Notes under the pieces: generated by a model | Seen by the model: only the letters and a program-made list of their open reading frames with translations | Database searches by the model: none | What the model was told of the DNA's origin: nothing | From: Clostridiales bacterium | GTDB taxonomy: Bacteria > Bacillota > Clostridia > Clostridiales > Clostridiaceae | Assembly (NCBI GenBank): GCA_012519845.1 | Contig: JAAYPK010000100.1 | Span: 23,547 to 87,546 of the forward strand | Length of the DNA stretch: 64,000 nucleotides | Reading direction: 5' to 3' | Shown: one piece after another, positions 46,573 to 58,207 of the stretch | Layout: each line of letters starts with the position of its first letter | Position numbering within the stretch: position 1 is the first letter of the stretch | Position numbers and translations under genes: made by a program

Positions 46573-47289
46573 ATGGAAAGATTAGATAAAATCATTTCAA
46601 ACCTTGGATATGGAAGTAGGAAAGAAATTAAGCAAGTAGCAAGAAAAGGATTAATATTAGTAGACGGTAAAATTATAAAAGACAGTAGCACCTTAGTTGA
46701 TCCTGAAAAATCAATAATAACTGTAAATGGTGAAGAAATATTTTATAGAAAAAATATATATTTAATTATGAATAAACCAAGCGGAGTAGTATCAGCTACT
46801 ACAGATAATGTTTCTGAAACAGTTATTGATCTTTTGGAATTTGAACATCAAGTATTTGAACCTTTTCCTATTGGAAGATTAGATAAAGACACAGTTGGAT
46901 TGTTATTTTTAACTAACGATGGGGACTTAAATCATAGATTAATATCTCCTAAATTTCATGTAAATAAAGTGTATTATGCAAAAATTGATAAAGAAGTTAA
47001 TGATAGTGATATAAATGCTTTTAAAAATGGAATCACATTAGATGATGGATATAAGTGTAAAGAAGGTATTTTAGAAATATTATCATCTTCTAAAGAAGGT
47101 TCTGAAGTAAAAGTAACTATTTCTGAAGGAAAATATCATCAGGTAAAAAGAATGTTTGAAGCTTTAGATAAAAAAGTTACTTATTTAAAAAGAATAGAAT
47201 TTGGAGGAATTCCTTTAGATCCAGAATTAGAAGAAGGAGAATATAGGGAATTAACAGAAGAAGAATTAAATCAATTGAAGAAATTTTAA
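46573..47289 (+). CDS. rRNA pseudouridine synthase, RsuA/RluB family
   Basis: A 238-residue enzyme. Residues 1-48 are an S4 RNA-binding domain (ERLDKIISNLGYGSRKEIKQ). The catalytic motif is FPIGRLDKDTVGLLFLTNDG with the Asp nucleophile D104. HQVKRMFEALDKKV is the family's second signature. It is the size of RsuA-type proteins that modify small-subunit rRNA; the target base cannot be fixed by reading. ATG 46573 follows AGTAGGAGTGAAAAAT. A short hairpin terminator follows. Confidence 0.9.
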   Translation: MERLDKIISNLGYGSRKEIKQVARKGLILVDGKIIKDSSTLVDPEKSIITVNGEEIFYRKNIYLIMNKPSGVVSATTDNVSETVIDLLEFEHQVFEPFPIGRLDKDTVGLLFLTNDGDLNHRLISPKFHVNKVYYAKIDKEVNDSDINAFKNGITLDDGYKCKEGILEILSSSKEGSEVKVTISEGKYHQVKRMFEALDKKVTYLKRIEFGGIPLDPELEEGEYRELTEEELNQLKKF

Positions 47290-47302
47290 CAGAAAATTCG
47301 TG

Positions 47303-47330
47303 AAAATGAAGGATAACAATTCATTTTTTT
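47303..47330 (+). terminator. Terminator after the pseudouridine synthase gene
   Basis: AAAATGAA (47303-47310) pairs with TTCATTTT (47320-47327) over a 9-base loop with a T-run. It separates the gene from the small RNA unit. Confidence 0.75.
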
Positions 47331-47360
47331 GATTTCACAAAGGATTTTTATCAAAAATAC

Positions 47361-47389
47361 TTGCAAAAATAAAAACCATAACATATAAT
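47361..47389 (+). promoter_or_regulatory. Promoter of candidate small RNA
   Basis: TTGCAA (47361-47366), 17-base spacer, TATAAT (47384-47389). It lies after one terminator and before another with no reading frame between, which is the basis for the small RNA call. Confidence 0.8.
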
Positions 47390-47395
47390 TATCAC

Positions 47396-47482
47396 TGCAA
47401 GGATAAGTAAAAAATACATAGCCCCATTTTATTTATTGCTTATTATTAATACAACCCAGCCCCAAGGGTTGTATTTTTTTTA
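47396..47482 (+). ncRNA. Candidate C-rich small RNA of about 87 nt
   Basis: The transcript would run from about 47396 to the T-run ending 47482. Hairpin 1 pairs ATAAG (47403-47407) with CTTAT (47439-47443) plus A/T pairs, leaving AGCCCCA (47420-47426) in its apical loop. Hairpin 2 is the terminator: ATACAACCC (47449-47457) pairs perfectly with GGGTTGTAT (47466-47474) around the loop AGCCCCAA, followed by eight T. The same seven-base motif in both loops is the layout of Firmicute C-rich sRNAs such as RsaE/RoxS, which pair with G-rich ribosome sites. No ORF is present. Not identified with any named RNA. Confidence 0.65.
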
Positions 47483-47539
47483 GGCGAGCTCTGAAAATAC
47501 AGTATGAATTAAAAATAAAGAGTAAGAAACTTATCATAG

Positions 47540-47815
47540 TTTACAATAAAGAAGATATAATATATAATTATATAAAGTTAAATATTGATATAAGCAAGGA
47601 AGAAGAAGAGTACATAAATTGATCTTTTAAGAGAGTTAGGGATGGTGGAATCCTAATAAGTAGATTTATAGAAGGAAGCTTTGGAGCTTTTGGGATTCAC
47701 ACCCTTATGTGTTTTAGAGAGGAATATATTTTTATATTCAATTTAGGTGGTACCACGGAGGTAATTCTTTCGTCCTATATTTTTAGGCGGGAGTTTTTTT
47801 TTGCTTTAATATTAT
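47540..47815 (+). ncRNA. T-box leader of gltX with promoter
   Basis: Promoter TTTACA (47540-47545), 17-base spacer, TATAAT (47563-47568). The leader has AAGAGAGTT (from 47621), the GGTGGAATCC distal loop (47644-47653), a probable GAA (Glu) specifier near 47671, the T-box sequence AGGTGGTACCACGG (47745-47758) and a terminator made by CTTTCGTCCTA with TAGGCGGGAG before a long T-run (to about 47801). Uncharged tRNA-Glu should pair with the specifier and T-box to form the antiterminator and turn gltX on. The specifier assignment is by position only. Confidence 0.9.
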
Positions 47816-47833
47816 AAAAGGAAAGGTGATAAA

Positions 47834-49483
47834 ATGAGTTTAGAAAAATTAGCTGATATTATATTCCCAAATATAGAAAAAACGCCAGAATATTATTTAG
47901 AAAAATATCCTAAGAGGAATTTGAAAGAAGGAGCAAAAGTTACAAGATATGCTCCAAGTCCAACAGGATTTCAACATATAGGTGGAATATTTGCAGCTTT
48001 AATTAACGAAAGAATAGCCCATGAAAGTGATGGAGTATTTTTCTTAAGAGTAGAGGATACAGACCAAAAAAGAGAAGTAAAGGGTGCAATTAAAGATACT
48101 ATAGAAACTATAAATAATTATGGCATGAACTTTAATGAAGGAATGACAGGAGAAGAAACAGAAAAAGGAGACTATGGTCCATATAAACAAAGTTTAAGAA
48201 AAGAAATATATGAAACTTTTGCTAAAGATTTAATTAAAAAAGGTTTAGCTTATCCATGTTTTTGCACAGCAGAAGAATTAAATGCAGTTAGAGAAAAGCA
48301 AATGGAGAATAAAATATTACCGGGGTATCATGGAGAATATGCTACTTGTAGAAATTTATCAGCAGAAGAGGCAATTGAAAAAATAAAAAAAGGTGAAAGC
48401 TATATTATTAGATTAAAATCTCCAGGAGATTTTGACACTAGGGTAGAATATGATGATTTAATAAAAGGTCATGTGTCTTTCCCTGAAAACAATATTGATA
48501 TAGTATTAATTAAATCAGATGGATTACCAACATATCATTTTGCTCATGCAATAGATGATGGATTAATGAGAACAACACACGTAATAAGAGGAGAGGAATG
48601 GTTATCTTCTTTACCAATACATCTTCAATTATTTGATATTCTTGGATTTGAGACACCTAAATATGCTCATATTCCTACTATTATGAAGCAAGATGGTGGA
48701 TCAAAGAGAAAATTAAGTAAGAGAAAAGATGCAGAAAGTGCAGTAAGTTACTATAAAGAAGAAGGTTATCCAGTTGTTTCAGTAATAGAATATTTATTAA
48801 ATATAATTAATTCTACTTATGAAGAGTGGAGAGAAGAAAATCCAGAGGATGATTATCATGAATTCCAAGTTTCTTTAGATAAAATGAGTAAAAGTGGAGC
48901 TTTATTTGATATAGTTAAGTTAAATGATGTAAGTAAAAATGTTATATGTAAAATAAAAGCTACGGATGTATATGACTATTATATAAAATGGGCTGAAGAA
49001 TATGATAAAGAAATGCATGATCTTGTAGTAAATAATGAAGAAATGATGAAAGAAGTATTTAATATTGATAAAGAAGGACCTAAGCCTAGAAAAGACTTTG
49101 CTAAATGGAGTGATGTAAGAGAAAAGGTATTCTATTTCTTTGATTCATTATTTGATAAGGATGAAAATATTGAGATACCTAAAAATATAGATATGGATGA
49201 AGCTAAGAGAATAATAGGTATTTATAAAGATAGATTTAGTTTAGATGGAAATAATGATGAGTGGTTTAATGAATTAAAGGAAATAGCTGTAGAACTTGGA
49301 TATGCAACTGATAGAAAAAAATACAAAAAGAATCCAGAGGAATATAAAGGAATGGTTTCAGATGTGGCAGGAGCAATTAGGGCTGCAGTAACACATAGAT
49401 CCAATACTCCAGATTTATGCACTATAATGAAGATTTTAGGAAAAGACAAAGTTATAGAAAGATTTAATAAGTTTATAAAATAG
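47834..49483 (+). CDS. gltX: Glutamate--tRNA ligase
   Basis: A 549-residue class I aminoacyl-tRNA synthetase. The HIGH-type motif is in [17 protein letters not shown] (48-51, HIGG) and the KMSKS equivalent in [23 protein letters not shown] rather than the FPPEPNG of GlnRS marks it as GluRS. It charges tRNA-Glu and, in organisms with GatCAB, may mis-charge tRNA-Gln; a separate glnS is encoded at 50698. It is longer than the usual 480-490 residues because of extended central and C-terminal parts (for example [20 protein letters not shown]). Expression is under the T-box just upstream. ATG 47834 follows AAAGGAAAGGTGATAAA. Confidence 0.95.
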   Translation: MSLEKLADIIFPNIEKTPEYYLEKYPKRNLKEGAKVTRYAPSPTGFQHIGGIFAALINERIAHESDGVFFLRVEDTDQKREVKGAIKDTIETINNYGMNFNEGMTGEETEKGDYGPYKQSLRKEIYETFAKDLIKKGLAYPCFCTAEELNAVREKQMENKILPGYHGEYATCRNLSAEEAIEKIKKGESYIIRLKSPGDFDTRVEYDDLIKGHVSFPENNIDIVLIKSDGLPTYHFAHAIDDGLMRTTHVIRGEEWLSSLPIHLQLFDILGFETPKYAHIPTIMKQDGGSKRKLSKRKDAESAVSYYKEEGYPVVSVIEYLLNIINSTYEEWREENPEDDYHEFQVSLDKMSKSGALFDIVKLNDVSKNVICKIKATDVYDYYIKWAEEYDKEMHDLVVNNEEMMKEVFNIDKEGPKPRKDFAKWSDVREKVFYFFDSLFDKDENIEIPKNIDMDEAKRIIGIYKDRFSLDGNNDEWFNELKEIAVELGYATDRKKYKKNPEEYKGMVSDVAGAIRAAVTHRSNTPDLCTIMKILGKDKVIERFNKFIK

Positions 49484-49493
49484 AGGTGACAAA

Positions 49494-49850
49494 ATGATTC
49501 AATTTATAGAATATCCAAAATGTACAACATGTATTAAGGCAAAGAAGTTCTTAAAAGAAAATAATATTGAATTTGAGGATAGGGATATTGTATTAAATAA
49601 TCCAAGTGAAGAAGAATTATTAGATTGGATGAACAAAAGCGGACTTGAAGTTAAGAAGTTTTTCAATACATCGGGTAAATTATATAAGGAAATGAATCTT
49701 AAAGACAAAGTTAAGAATATTACAAAAGAAGATGCTGCAAAGTTATTATCTCAAAATGGTATGCTTGTAAAAAGACCAATATTAATTGATGATAATAAAA
49801 TATTAGTTGGTTTTAAAGAGGAACAATATAGGGAGTTTTTAAGTATATGA
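49494..49850 (+). CDS. ArsC/Spx family thioredoxin-fold protein
   Basis: A 118-residue protein of the arsenate reductase/Spx superfamily. The N-terminal redox motif is YPKCTTCIKAKKFL (C10, C13, a CxxC), followed by NIEFEDRDI and the conserved KRPILID with R95-type residue and LVGFKEEQY at the end. It is most like YusI/MgsR relatives; arsenate reduction is unlikely without ars neighbours. It may be a thiol-disulfide or glutaredoxin-like protein. ATG 49494 follows AGAGGTGACAAA. It overlaps yaaA by ATGA and lies ten bases after gltX. Confidence 0.88.
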   Translation: MIQFIEYPKCTTCIKAKKFLKENNIEFEDRDIVLNNPSEEELLDWMNKSGLEVKKFFNTSGKLYKEMNLKDKVKNITKEDAAKLLSQNGMLVKRPILIDDNKILVGFKEEQYREFLSI

Positions 49851-50614
49851 TATTAATTTTGTCTTCAGCAAAAACATTTAAACCAACATTCAAGGATGAA
49901 TTTAAAGATATAGTTTCTGAACCTATTTATAATAAGGAGGTTCAGAAACTGTTAAATATATTAAAGCAATATTCAAAGGAAGAATTAGAAAAGGTATTAA
50001 AGGCTTCAAGTAAAATAGCAGAAGTAAATTATGAAAGATACCATAAATTTAATTCAGACCATGATAAATGTATATCATTATTATCTTTTTATGGAGAAGT
50101 ATTTAAGAATATAGACTCATTAGATTTTTCAAAAGAAGAATTAATTTATTCACAAAAAATAATTAGAATTTTATCAGGACTTTATGGAATAATAAGACCC
50201 TTAGATGTTATTAAAGAATATAGACTTGAAATGGCAACAAAATTAAATGATTCAGATATAGAAGATTTATATTTATTTTGGAAAGATAAAATTACCAATA
50301 GAATTATGAATGAAATAGAAGAATCGCCAGGAGATAAGCTGTTAATAAACTTAGCTTCTTTAGAATATAGTAGTGTATTAAATGTGGATAAAATAAAAAA
50401 TAAATATAAAATTGTGGATATTATTTTTTATGAAAAGAAAGATAATAAATTTAAGGTAATAGGTTCATATGCAAAAAAGGCAAGAGGAAAAATCACAAGA
50501 TATATTGTAAAAAATGGTATAAGCACTATAGAAGATATTAAAAAATTTCATGAGGATGGTTATACATATAATTTAGAATTATCAAATAGTGATAAAATAG
50601 TTTTTACAAGATAA
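49847..50614 (+). CDS. yaaA: YaaA family peroxide stress protein
   Basis: A 255-residue member of the YaaA/DUF328 family. It starts MILILSSAKTFK and contains ILSGLYGIIRPLDVIKEYRL and, near the end, RGKITRYIVKNGI, all typical. In E. coli YaaA limits intracellular iron and oxidative DNA damage. The ATG overlaps the stop of the ArsC-like gene (ATGA), so the two are translationally coupled, and a shared redox-stress context is plausible. Confidence 0.92.
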   Translation: MILILSSAKTFKPTFKDEFKDIVSEPIYNKEVQKLLNILKQYSKEELEKVLKASSKIAEVNYERYHKFNSDHDKCISLLSFYGEVFKNIDSLDFSKEELIYSQKIIRILSGLYGIIRPLDVIKEYRLEMATKLNDSDIEDLYLFWKDKITNRIMNEIEESPGDKLLINLASLEYSSVLNVDKIKNKYKIVDIIFYEKKDNKFKVIGSYAKKARGKITRYIVKNGISTIEDIKKFHEDGYTYNLELSNSDKIVFTR

Positions 50615-50648
50615 TCTGGGTATTATTTCGGAATACAGTCAAAAGTTA

Positions 50649-50692
50649 AGAGCTATCACTTATGGATTAATGTCCGTTAAGGGATAGCTCTA
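50649..50692. terminator. Terminator between yaaA and glnS
   Basis: AGAGCTATC (50649-50657) pairs with GATAGCTCT (50683-50691) and inner bases CTTA/TAAG extend the arm; ATTATTTTA follows on the plus strand. It serves yaaA and may serve convergent glnS. Confidence 0.82.
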
Positions 50693-50697
50693 TTATT

Positions 50698-52356
50698 TTA
50701 TTTAATTTTAAATGAGCTTTTCAAAGAAACAATTCTATTAAATACTAAATTATCCTTAGTTGAATCTTTAGGATCTACATTAAAATATCCATGTCTAAAT
50801 AATTGATATTTATCTTGACCTTTAGCATCTTTTAATGAAGGTTCAATAAATCCTTTTAATATTGTTAAAGAATTAGGATTTATTTGTTCTAAGAAATGCT
50901 TACCTTCATTTTCTTCATTATCATCTAAAATTAAAGGCTCATAAAGTCTGAATTCAGCAGGAATTGAAGATTTAGCATCAACCCAGTGAATAGTTCCTTT
51001 AACTTTTCTTCCAGTAAAGCCACTACCACTTTTTGTTTCTGGATCATAAGTGCAATGAATTTCAGTAACAATTCCATTTTCATCTTTTATGAAATCAGTA
51101 CATTTTACGAAATAAGCACCTTTTAATCTAACCTCGTTTCCAGGGAATAATCTGAAATATTTTTTTGGAGGTTCTTCCATGAAATCCTCTCTTTCAATAT
51201 ATAATTCTCTAGAAAAAGTAACTTTTCTTGTACCAGCACTTTCATCATTAGGGTTATTTTCAATTTCTAATTCTTCTGTTTCACCTTCAGGGTAATTAGT
51301 AATTATTAATTTTATAGGATCAAGCACAGCCATTGCTCTTTGAGCAGTTGTATTTAAATCTTCTCTTATAAAATATTCTAACATTTGTTCATCTACTTTA
51401 GAATTGGCTTTTGAAACTCCAATTTCTTTACAAAAGTTTCTTATTGACTGAGGAGTATATCCTTTTCTTCTAAGACCAGCAATAGTAGGCATTCTAGGAT
51501 CATCCCATCCATCAACAACACCTTCATCAACTAATAATTTAAGCTTTCTTTTACTCATTACAGTATTAGTCAAATTTAATCTTGCAAATTCATATTGTCT
51601 TGGAACAGATTCAGTTTCACATTCTTTAATTACCCAGTCATATAAAGGCCTATGTTCTTCAAACTCTAAAGTACATATTGAATGAGTTACACCTTCAAAG
51701 GCATCTTCTAAAGGATGAGCAAAATCATACATTGGATAAATGCACCATTTATCACCTGTATTATGGTGAGATATATGAGCAATTCTATAAATAATAGGAT
51801 CTCTTAAAGTAATATTTGGTGAAGCCATGTCTATTTTAGCTCTTAATACTTTTTCACCATCTTTAATTTCACCATTTTTCATTCTTTCAAATAAATCTAA
51901 ATTTTCCTCAACACTTCTATTTCTGTATGGGCTATTCTTACCAGGTTCAGTTAAAGTACCTCTATATTCTTTCATTTCTTCTGGTGTTAGATCACATACG
52001 TAAGCTTTACCTTTTTTTATAAGTAAGATAGCTTTTTCATACATTTTGTCAAAATAATTAGAGGCGAAAAATAAATTATCCCATTTAAATCCTAGCCATT
52101 CAACATCTTCTTTAATGGATTTTACGTATTCTGTACTTTCTTTTATAGGATTTGTATCGTCAAATCTTAAATTTGTTTCACCATTAAATTCATCTGCCAA
52201 TTGAAAGTTAAGGCAAATAGATTTAGCGTGACCTATATGTAAGTAGCCATTTGGTTCGGGAGGAAAACGAGTTATTACTTTTTTTGTTCTCCCATTCTCT
52301 AAGTCATCAATAATTATATTTCTAATAAAATTAGAAGAAGTAGTTTCATTTGACAT
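50698..52356 (-). CDS. glnS: Glutamine--tRNA ligase
   Basis: A 552-residue Gln[22 protein letters not shown] carries the HIGH motif (40-43) and the FPPEPNG typical of GlnRS and eukaryal-type Glu[14 protein letters not shown] is the KMSKS region. [16 protein letters not shown] is the tRNA acceptor-binding signature. The C-terminal beta-barrel anticodon domain ([20 protein letters not shown]) is complete, without a fused YqeY domain. Many Firmicutes lack GlnRS and use GatCAB instead, so its presence is notable. ATG at 52356 follows AGAGAGGTCTAATTT on the minus strand. Confidence 0.96.
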   Translation of the reverse strand: MSNETTSSNFIRNIIIDDLENGRTKKVITRFPPEPNGYLHIGHAKSICLNFQLADEFNGETNLRFDDTNPIKESTEYVKSIKEDVEWLGFKWDNLFFASNYFDKMYEKAILLIKKGKAYVCDLTPEEMKEYRGTLTEPGKNSPYRNRSVEENLDLFERMKNGEIKDGEKVLRAKIDMASPNITLRDPIIYRIAHISHHNTGDKWCIYPMYDFAHPLEDAFEGVTHSICTLEFEEHRPLYDWVIKECETESVPRQYEFARLNLTNTVMSKRKLKLLVDEGVVDGWDDPRMPTIAGLRRKGYTPQSIRNFCKEIGVSKANSKVDEQMLEYFIREDLNTTAQRAMAVLDPIKLIITNYPEGETEELEIENNPNDESAGTRKVTFSRELYIEREDFMEEPPKKYFRLFPGNEVRLKGAYFVKCTDFIKDENGIVTEIHCTYDPETKSGSGFTGRKVKGTIHWVDAKSSIPAEFRLYEPLILDDNEENEGKHFLEQINPNSLTILKGFIEPSLKDAKGQDKYQLFRHGYFNVDPKDSTKDNLVFNRIVSLKSSFKIK

Positions 52357-52504
52357 AAATTAGACCTCTCTTATTTCTGTAATATTTTTTGCTAATATAT
52401 ATTATTTTAATCCAATAGAAGGCAAAAAGAAAGAGATGATTTGTATATAAGAAGTAAATTTTATGGTAAAATAAAAATTATGAATAGAGAATTGGGGGAT
52501 AAGA

Positions 52505-53188
52505 ATGCTTGGTACAATTGTTAATTGTATAACTATTATAATAGGGTTTTGTATAGGTTTTGTTGTTAAGGGTAGAATTCCAAGTAGAGTAAGTGAAACA
52601 ATGATGCAGGGATTGGGGCTTTGTACCATATATATAGGAATTTCAGGAGTATTAAAAGGGACTAATACTCTTCAAATTATAGTATGTGTTGCAATTGGAG
52701 CTTTAATTGGTGAAATTTTAGACATAGATGGAAAGTTAATTAAATTAGGAGATACTTTGGAGCAAAAAGTAAATAAAAAGAATGGCAATAATAATGTATC
52801 TATAGCGGAAGGATTTGTTTCTTCTAGCTTATTATTTTGTGTAGGAGCTATGGCAATTGTAGGTTCTCTTGAAAGTGGACTTAAAGGAGAACATACTACA
52901 TTATTTGCAAAATCAATTTTAGATGGAGTAGCATCTATTATATTTACGTCTTCCCTTGGAGTTGGTGTGATTTTTTCAGTTTTTACTGTTTTAATTTATC
53001 AAGGGGGGATAACATTAGGTGCAAGTTTACTTAGTAATGTATTAAGTGAAGTAGTTATTACAAATATGTCAGCTGTAGGTGGGTTAATTATATTAGGACT
53101 TGGATTAAATATGCTAAAGGTAACAAATATAAGGGTTGCAAATCTTTTACCTGGAATTTTAATTCCTATAATATTTGGTTTATTTTAA
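52505..53188 (+). CDS. DUF554 membrane protein
   Basis: A 227-residue membrane protein with six or seven helices. LGTIVNCITIIIGFCIGFVV at the start, QGLGLCTIYIGISGVLKGTN, DGVASIIFTSSLGVGVIFSV and GGLIILGLGLNML near the end match the DUF554 (YqgA) family. A cytosolic loop (EQKVNKKNGNNNVSIAEGF) links the halves. Transport has been suggested for the family but not shown. ATG 52505 follows TTGGGGGATAAGA. The next gene, pcrA, has its own extended -10 box. Confidence 0.88.
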   Translation: MLGTIVNCITIIIGFCIGFVVKGRIPSRVSETMMQGLGLCTIYIGISGVLKGTNTLQIIVCVAIGALIGEILDIDGKLIKLGDTLEQKVNKKNGNNNVSIAEGFVSSSLLFCVGAMAIVGSLESGLKGEHTTLFAKSILDGVASIIFTSSLGVGVIFSVFTVLIYQGGITLGASLLSNVLSEVVITNMSAVGGLIILGLGLNMLKVTNIRVANLLPGILIPIIFGLF

Positions 53189-53191
53189 ATG

Positions 53192-53200
53192 TGATATAAT
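53192..53200 (+). promoter_or_regulatory. Extended -10 promoter of pcrA-ligA
   Basis: TGATATAAT (53192-53200) directly after the DUF554 stop is a good extended -10 element; a -35 box is weak (GGTTTA near 53172). It would give a short leader of about 20 bases. Confidence 0.55.
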
Positions 53201-53228
53201 ATGTTGTATTTAGAGAGGAGGAATGATT

Positions 53229-55484
53229 TTGGACTTGAAATCATTACTAAATAAGGAGCAGTATGATGGAGCTACAACTATAGATGGTCAGCTATTAATA
53301 CTTGCAGGAGCAGGATCAGGAAAAACTAGAGTTTTAACATATAGAATGGCACATATGATTGAAGATTTAGGAATACTTCCATATAAAATTCTAGCAATAA
53401 CTTTTACTAATAAAGCAGCAAAGGAAATGAAGGATAGAGTTAAGGCATTAGTAGGTGAAAAGGCAGAAGATATGTGGATTTCTACCTTTCATTCAACTTG
53501 TGTAAGAATATTAAGACGTGAAATAGAACATTTAGGATATAAAAAGAATTTTACAATATATGATACATCAGATCAAAAAACATTAATCAATGAATGTATG
53601 AAGGAAATAGGGATTAATGAAAAAGATATATCTCAAAGAGAGATTGCAGCAAGAATAGGAAGATCAAAGGACAAATTACAGGGGGCACAAAGCTTTAAAA
53701 GAGAATTCGAACATAGTTTTAGAGATAATAAAATAGCAGATGTTTATTTGTTATATCAAAAGAGATTAAAAGAAAATAATGCTATGGATTTTGATGATTT
53801 AATATTTAAAACCGTAGAATTATTTAAGAGAAACCCTGATGTATTAGAGTTTTATCAAAGAAAATTTCAGTATATTATGGTAGATGAATATCAGGATACT
53901 AATGGAGCACAATATGAGTTAGTTAAACTATTAGCTGAAAAAAATAAAAACATTTGTGTTGTTGGGGATGATGACCAATGTATATATGCATGGAGAGGTG
54001 CCGATGTTACTAATATTCTAAATTTTGAAAAAGATTATCCTAATGCAAAAGTTATAAAATTAGAGCAGAATTATAGGTCAAAGGATAATATTCTTCAAGC
54101 AGCAAATGTAGTAATTGCTAATAATGCAAATAGAAAAAGAAAAAGTTTAAGAACTACTCAAGAGGCAGGAAGTAAAATTAAAGTTTATAGAGCTTTTGAT
54201 GATAAAAGTGAAGCAGATTTTGTTTCAAAAACAATTGCAGATTTAAAATATGAAGAAAAAAGGAAAAATGATGATTTTGCAATATTATATAGGACAAATG
54301 CACAATCACGTATTTTTGAAGAAACCTTAAGACGAAGAGGAATAGCCTATAAAATAATAGGGGGAACTAGGTTCTATGATAGAAAAGAAATAAAAGATTT
54401 GATTTCATATTTAAAGGTTCTTGTAAATCCGCAAGATAATATAAGTTTAAAAAGAATAATTAATGTTCCTAAAAGAAGTATAGGGGATGCAACTGTTAAT
54501 AAGGTTCAAGAATATACTAATAATTTTGAATTAAGCTTATGGGATGGATTAACACAAGTAAGAAATATTCCATCATTAACTGCTAGAAATGCAACTTCTA
54601 TAGAAAAATTTGTATCACTTATGGAAAACTTTATGGGACTTGTTGATGCAGAAGTAGGCCCTTCAATTATTATTGAAAATATACTAAAGGATACTGGATA
54701 TATTGAGGAATTAGAAAAGTCAGGAACAATAGAAGATAAAAGTAGAATTGAGAATTTAAAAGAACTAGTTACTGATGCTGTGGAATTTGAAAAAAGCAGT
54801 GAAGATAAAACACTATCTGCATATTTAGAAAAGGTATCTTTAGTTCAAGATACAGATAAACTTGAAGAAGATAATGAAGAAGCTGAAGGAAATGTAGTAT
54901 TAATGACAGTCCATAGTGCAAAAGGATTAGAGTTCCCAATAGTATTTATGGTAGGAATGGAAAACGGGATATTCCCAAGCTCCACAGATATAGAACATGA
55001 AGATCAAATGGAAGAGGCAAGAAGACTATGCTACGTTGCAATAACAAGAGCTAAAGAAGAATTATATTTAACTTCAGCAGAAATGAGAAGGGTGTTTGGA
55101 AGGATTGTTAGTTATAGTCAATCAGACTTTATTCAAGAAATTAAACCAGACCTTAAGGAATATTTAAATGAAAGAGGTTCATTAAATTCTAAGGGAGGAA
55201 ATAATTCTTTTAATAATAAATCAAACAACCCATTTAGTTTAAGAAATTCCATAAGAGAAAATAAAACAGTAAGTCCTTCTGGAATAACTCCTGTAGCTGC
55301 TTCAGAATTTAATACTGATAGTAATGAAATAACTTTAGGAAGAAAGGTTAAACATGATAAATTTGGAGTTGGTACAATTGTAAGTATAACTCCTGCTGGG
55401 GATGATAAAAAGTTAACTATAGCTTTTGACAAACAAGGAGTAAAGGTGCTATTAATGTCTTTTGCAAAGTTAGAATTATTATAG
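53229..55484 (+). CDS. pcrA: ATP-dependent DNA helicase PcrA
   Basis: A 751-residue UvrD/Rep-type superfamily 1A helicase. Motif I is ILAGAGSGKTRVLTYR, motif Ia TFTNKAAKEMKDR, motif II VDEYQDTN, motif III GDDDQCIYAWRGA, motif V VHSAKGLEF and motif VI YVAITRAKEEL. The C-terminal SGITPVAASEFNTDS and the Tudor-like KHDKFGVGTIVSI tail bind RNA polymerase in homologues. It unwinds 3' to 5' in repair and conflict resolution. The TTG at 53229 (MDLKSLLNKEQ) is preferred over ATG 53223, which lies only two bases from the GAGGAGGA site. ligA follows 20 bases later. Confidence 0.95.
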   Translation: MDLKSLLNKEQYDGATTIDGQLLILAGAGSGKTRVLTYRMAHMIEDLGILPYKILAITFTNKAAKEMKDRVKALVGEKAEDMWISTFHSTCVRILRREIEHLGYKKNFTIYDTSDQKTLINECMKEIGINEKDISQREIAARIGRSKDKLQGAQSFKREFEHSFRDNKIADVYLLYQKRLKENNAMDFDDLIFKTVELFKRNPDVLEFYQRKFQYIMVDEYQDTNGAQYELVKLLAEKNKNICVVGDDDQCIYAWRGADVTNILNFEKDYPNAKVIKLEQNYRSKDNILQAANVVIANNANRKRKSLRTTQEAGSKIKVYRAFDDKSEADFVSKTIADLKYEEKRKNDDFAILYRTNAQSRIFEETLRRRGIAYKIIGGTRFYDRKEIKDLISYLKVLVNPQDNISLKRIINVPKRSIGDATVNKVQEYTNNFELSLWDGLTQVRNIPSLTARNATSIEKFVSLMENFMGLVDAEVGPSIIIENILKDTGYIEELEKSGTIEDKSRIENLKELVTDAVEFEKSSEDKTLSAYLEKVSLVQDTDKLEEDNEEAEGNVVLMTVHSAKGLEFPIVFMVGMENGIFPSSTDIEHEDQMEEARRLCYVAITRAKEELYLTSAEMRRVFGRIVSYSQSDFIQEIKPDLKEYLNERGSLNSKGGNNSFNNKSNNPFSLRNSIRENKTVSPSGITPVAASEFNTDSNEITLGRKVKHDKFGVGTIVSITPAGDDKKLTIAFDKQGVKVLLMSFAKLELL

Positions 55485-55501
55485 AATGTAGGAGGTTTTA
55501 G

Positions 55502-57496
<1,995 letters not shown>

Positions 57497-57498
57497 AT

Positions 57499-57768
57499 AT
57501 GAAAAAAATTATTAACGTATTAAGTGTTGCATCTGCAGCAATTACAAGTGTACTTATAATTTGTACTTTTTTAACTTCATATCACTTTTATTATGTAGGA
57601 TTAATTTTTAATTCCTATAGACCTATACAAATTGGGGTAGCAGTAACAATGTGTATTTTAGGTATAAGATTGTTAATTAACGAAGAAGGTATTAAGAAAT
57701 TTGTATATTTTTTACTATGTCTATTAATTTCTGCATCTTTACTATTCTCTATGACTTTAGTTAAATAA
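57499..57768 (+). CDS. Small membrane protein, 89 residues
   Basis: A small, three-helix membrane protein (INVLSVASAAITSVLIICTF, IQIGVAVTMCILGIRLL, FVYFLLCLLISASLLFSMTL). It begins two bases after ligA with AGGGGAATAAAT as a weak ribosome site, so it is probably the last gene of the pcrA-ligA unit. No family recognised. Its stop codon lies at the edge of a bidirectional terminator. Confidence 0.7.
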   Translation: MKKIINVLSVASAAITSVLIICTFLTSYHFYYVGLIFNSYRPIQIGVAVTMCILGIRLLINEEGIKKFVYFLLCLLISASLLFSMTLVK

Positions 57769-57798
57769 TAAGGACGTGTTTTATAACACGTCCTTATT
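57767..57798. terminator. Bidirectional terminator overlapping two gene ends
   Basis: AATAAGGACGTGTT (57767-57780) pairs perfectly with AACACGTCCTTATT (57785-57798). It overlaps the last two bases of the plus-strand gene and holds the stop and last five codons (KDVL) of the minus-strand gene. Confidence 0.92.
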
Positions 57799-58080
57799 AT
57801 TTAACTTCTCGAAGTTTTTAATATTATCAAAATTATTATTTTCCTTTTCACAACCTAAATCGAAAAAATCTAATGAGTCTTGTAGTGATGAAGGCTTATC
57901 ATTACTTTGGTTATTAGAATTAGTACCTATTTTTTGATATATTTTTTCTAAAATATAATTCTTATATCTTAATTGACGGTAGGATTTAAGTGCTATAACA
58001 AATAGCCAGATGCCAATAAATGAAAATATACACATAAATACTATTCCTACTATACAAGTAATAGTAAATAAGATATCCAT
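57781..58080 (-). CDS. Small single-anchor membrane protein, 99 residues
   Basis: It has an N-terminal hydrophobic stretch (ILFTITCIVGIVFMCIFSFI, continuing GIWLFVIALKSY) and a polar, Asn/Asp-rich tail of about 60 residues (NNQSNDKPSSLQDSLDFFDL). The tail should be cytosolic and looks disordered. No family is recognised. The ATG at 58080 follows AAGGAGGTTTTATT on the minus strand, so it is well supported. It is convergent with the previous gene. Confidence 0.72.
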   Translation of the reverse strand: MDILFTITCIVGIVFMCIFSFIGIWLFVIALKSYRQLRYKNYILEKIYQKIGTNSNNQSNDKPSSLQDSLDFFDLGCEKENNNFDNIKNFEKLNNKDVL

Positions 58081-58207
58081 AATAAAACCTCCTTAATAAA
58101 ATCATTTTCTATTATAACATAACATAGATGTACTAAAAATAATATTAAAGTGATTAAGTAAAATTACTATGGATATAATAAGAAGTATATGTATAAAGGA
58201 GTAATTT

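Noticed and set aside
49494..49850. Arsenate resistance gene
   Set aside because: No ars regulator or pump nearby and a CxxC motif as in Spx-like proteins; resistance is not supported.
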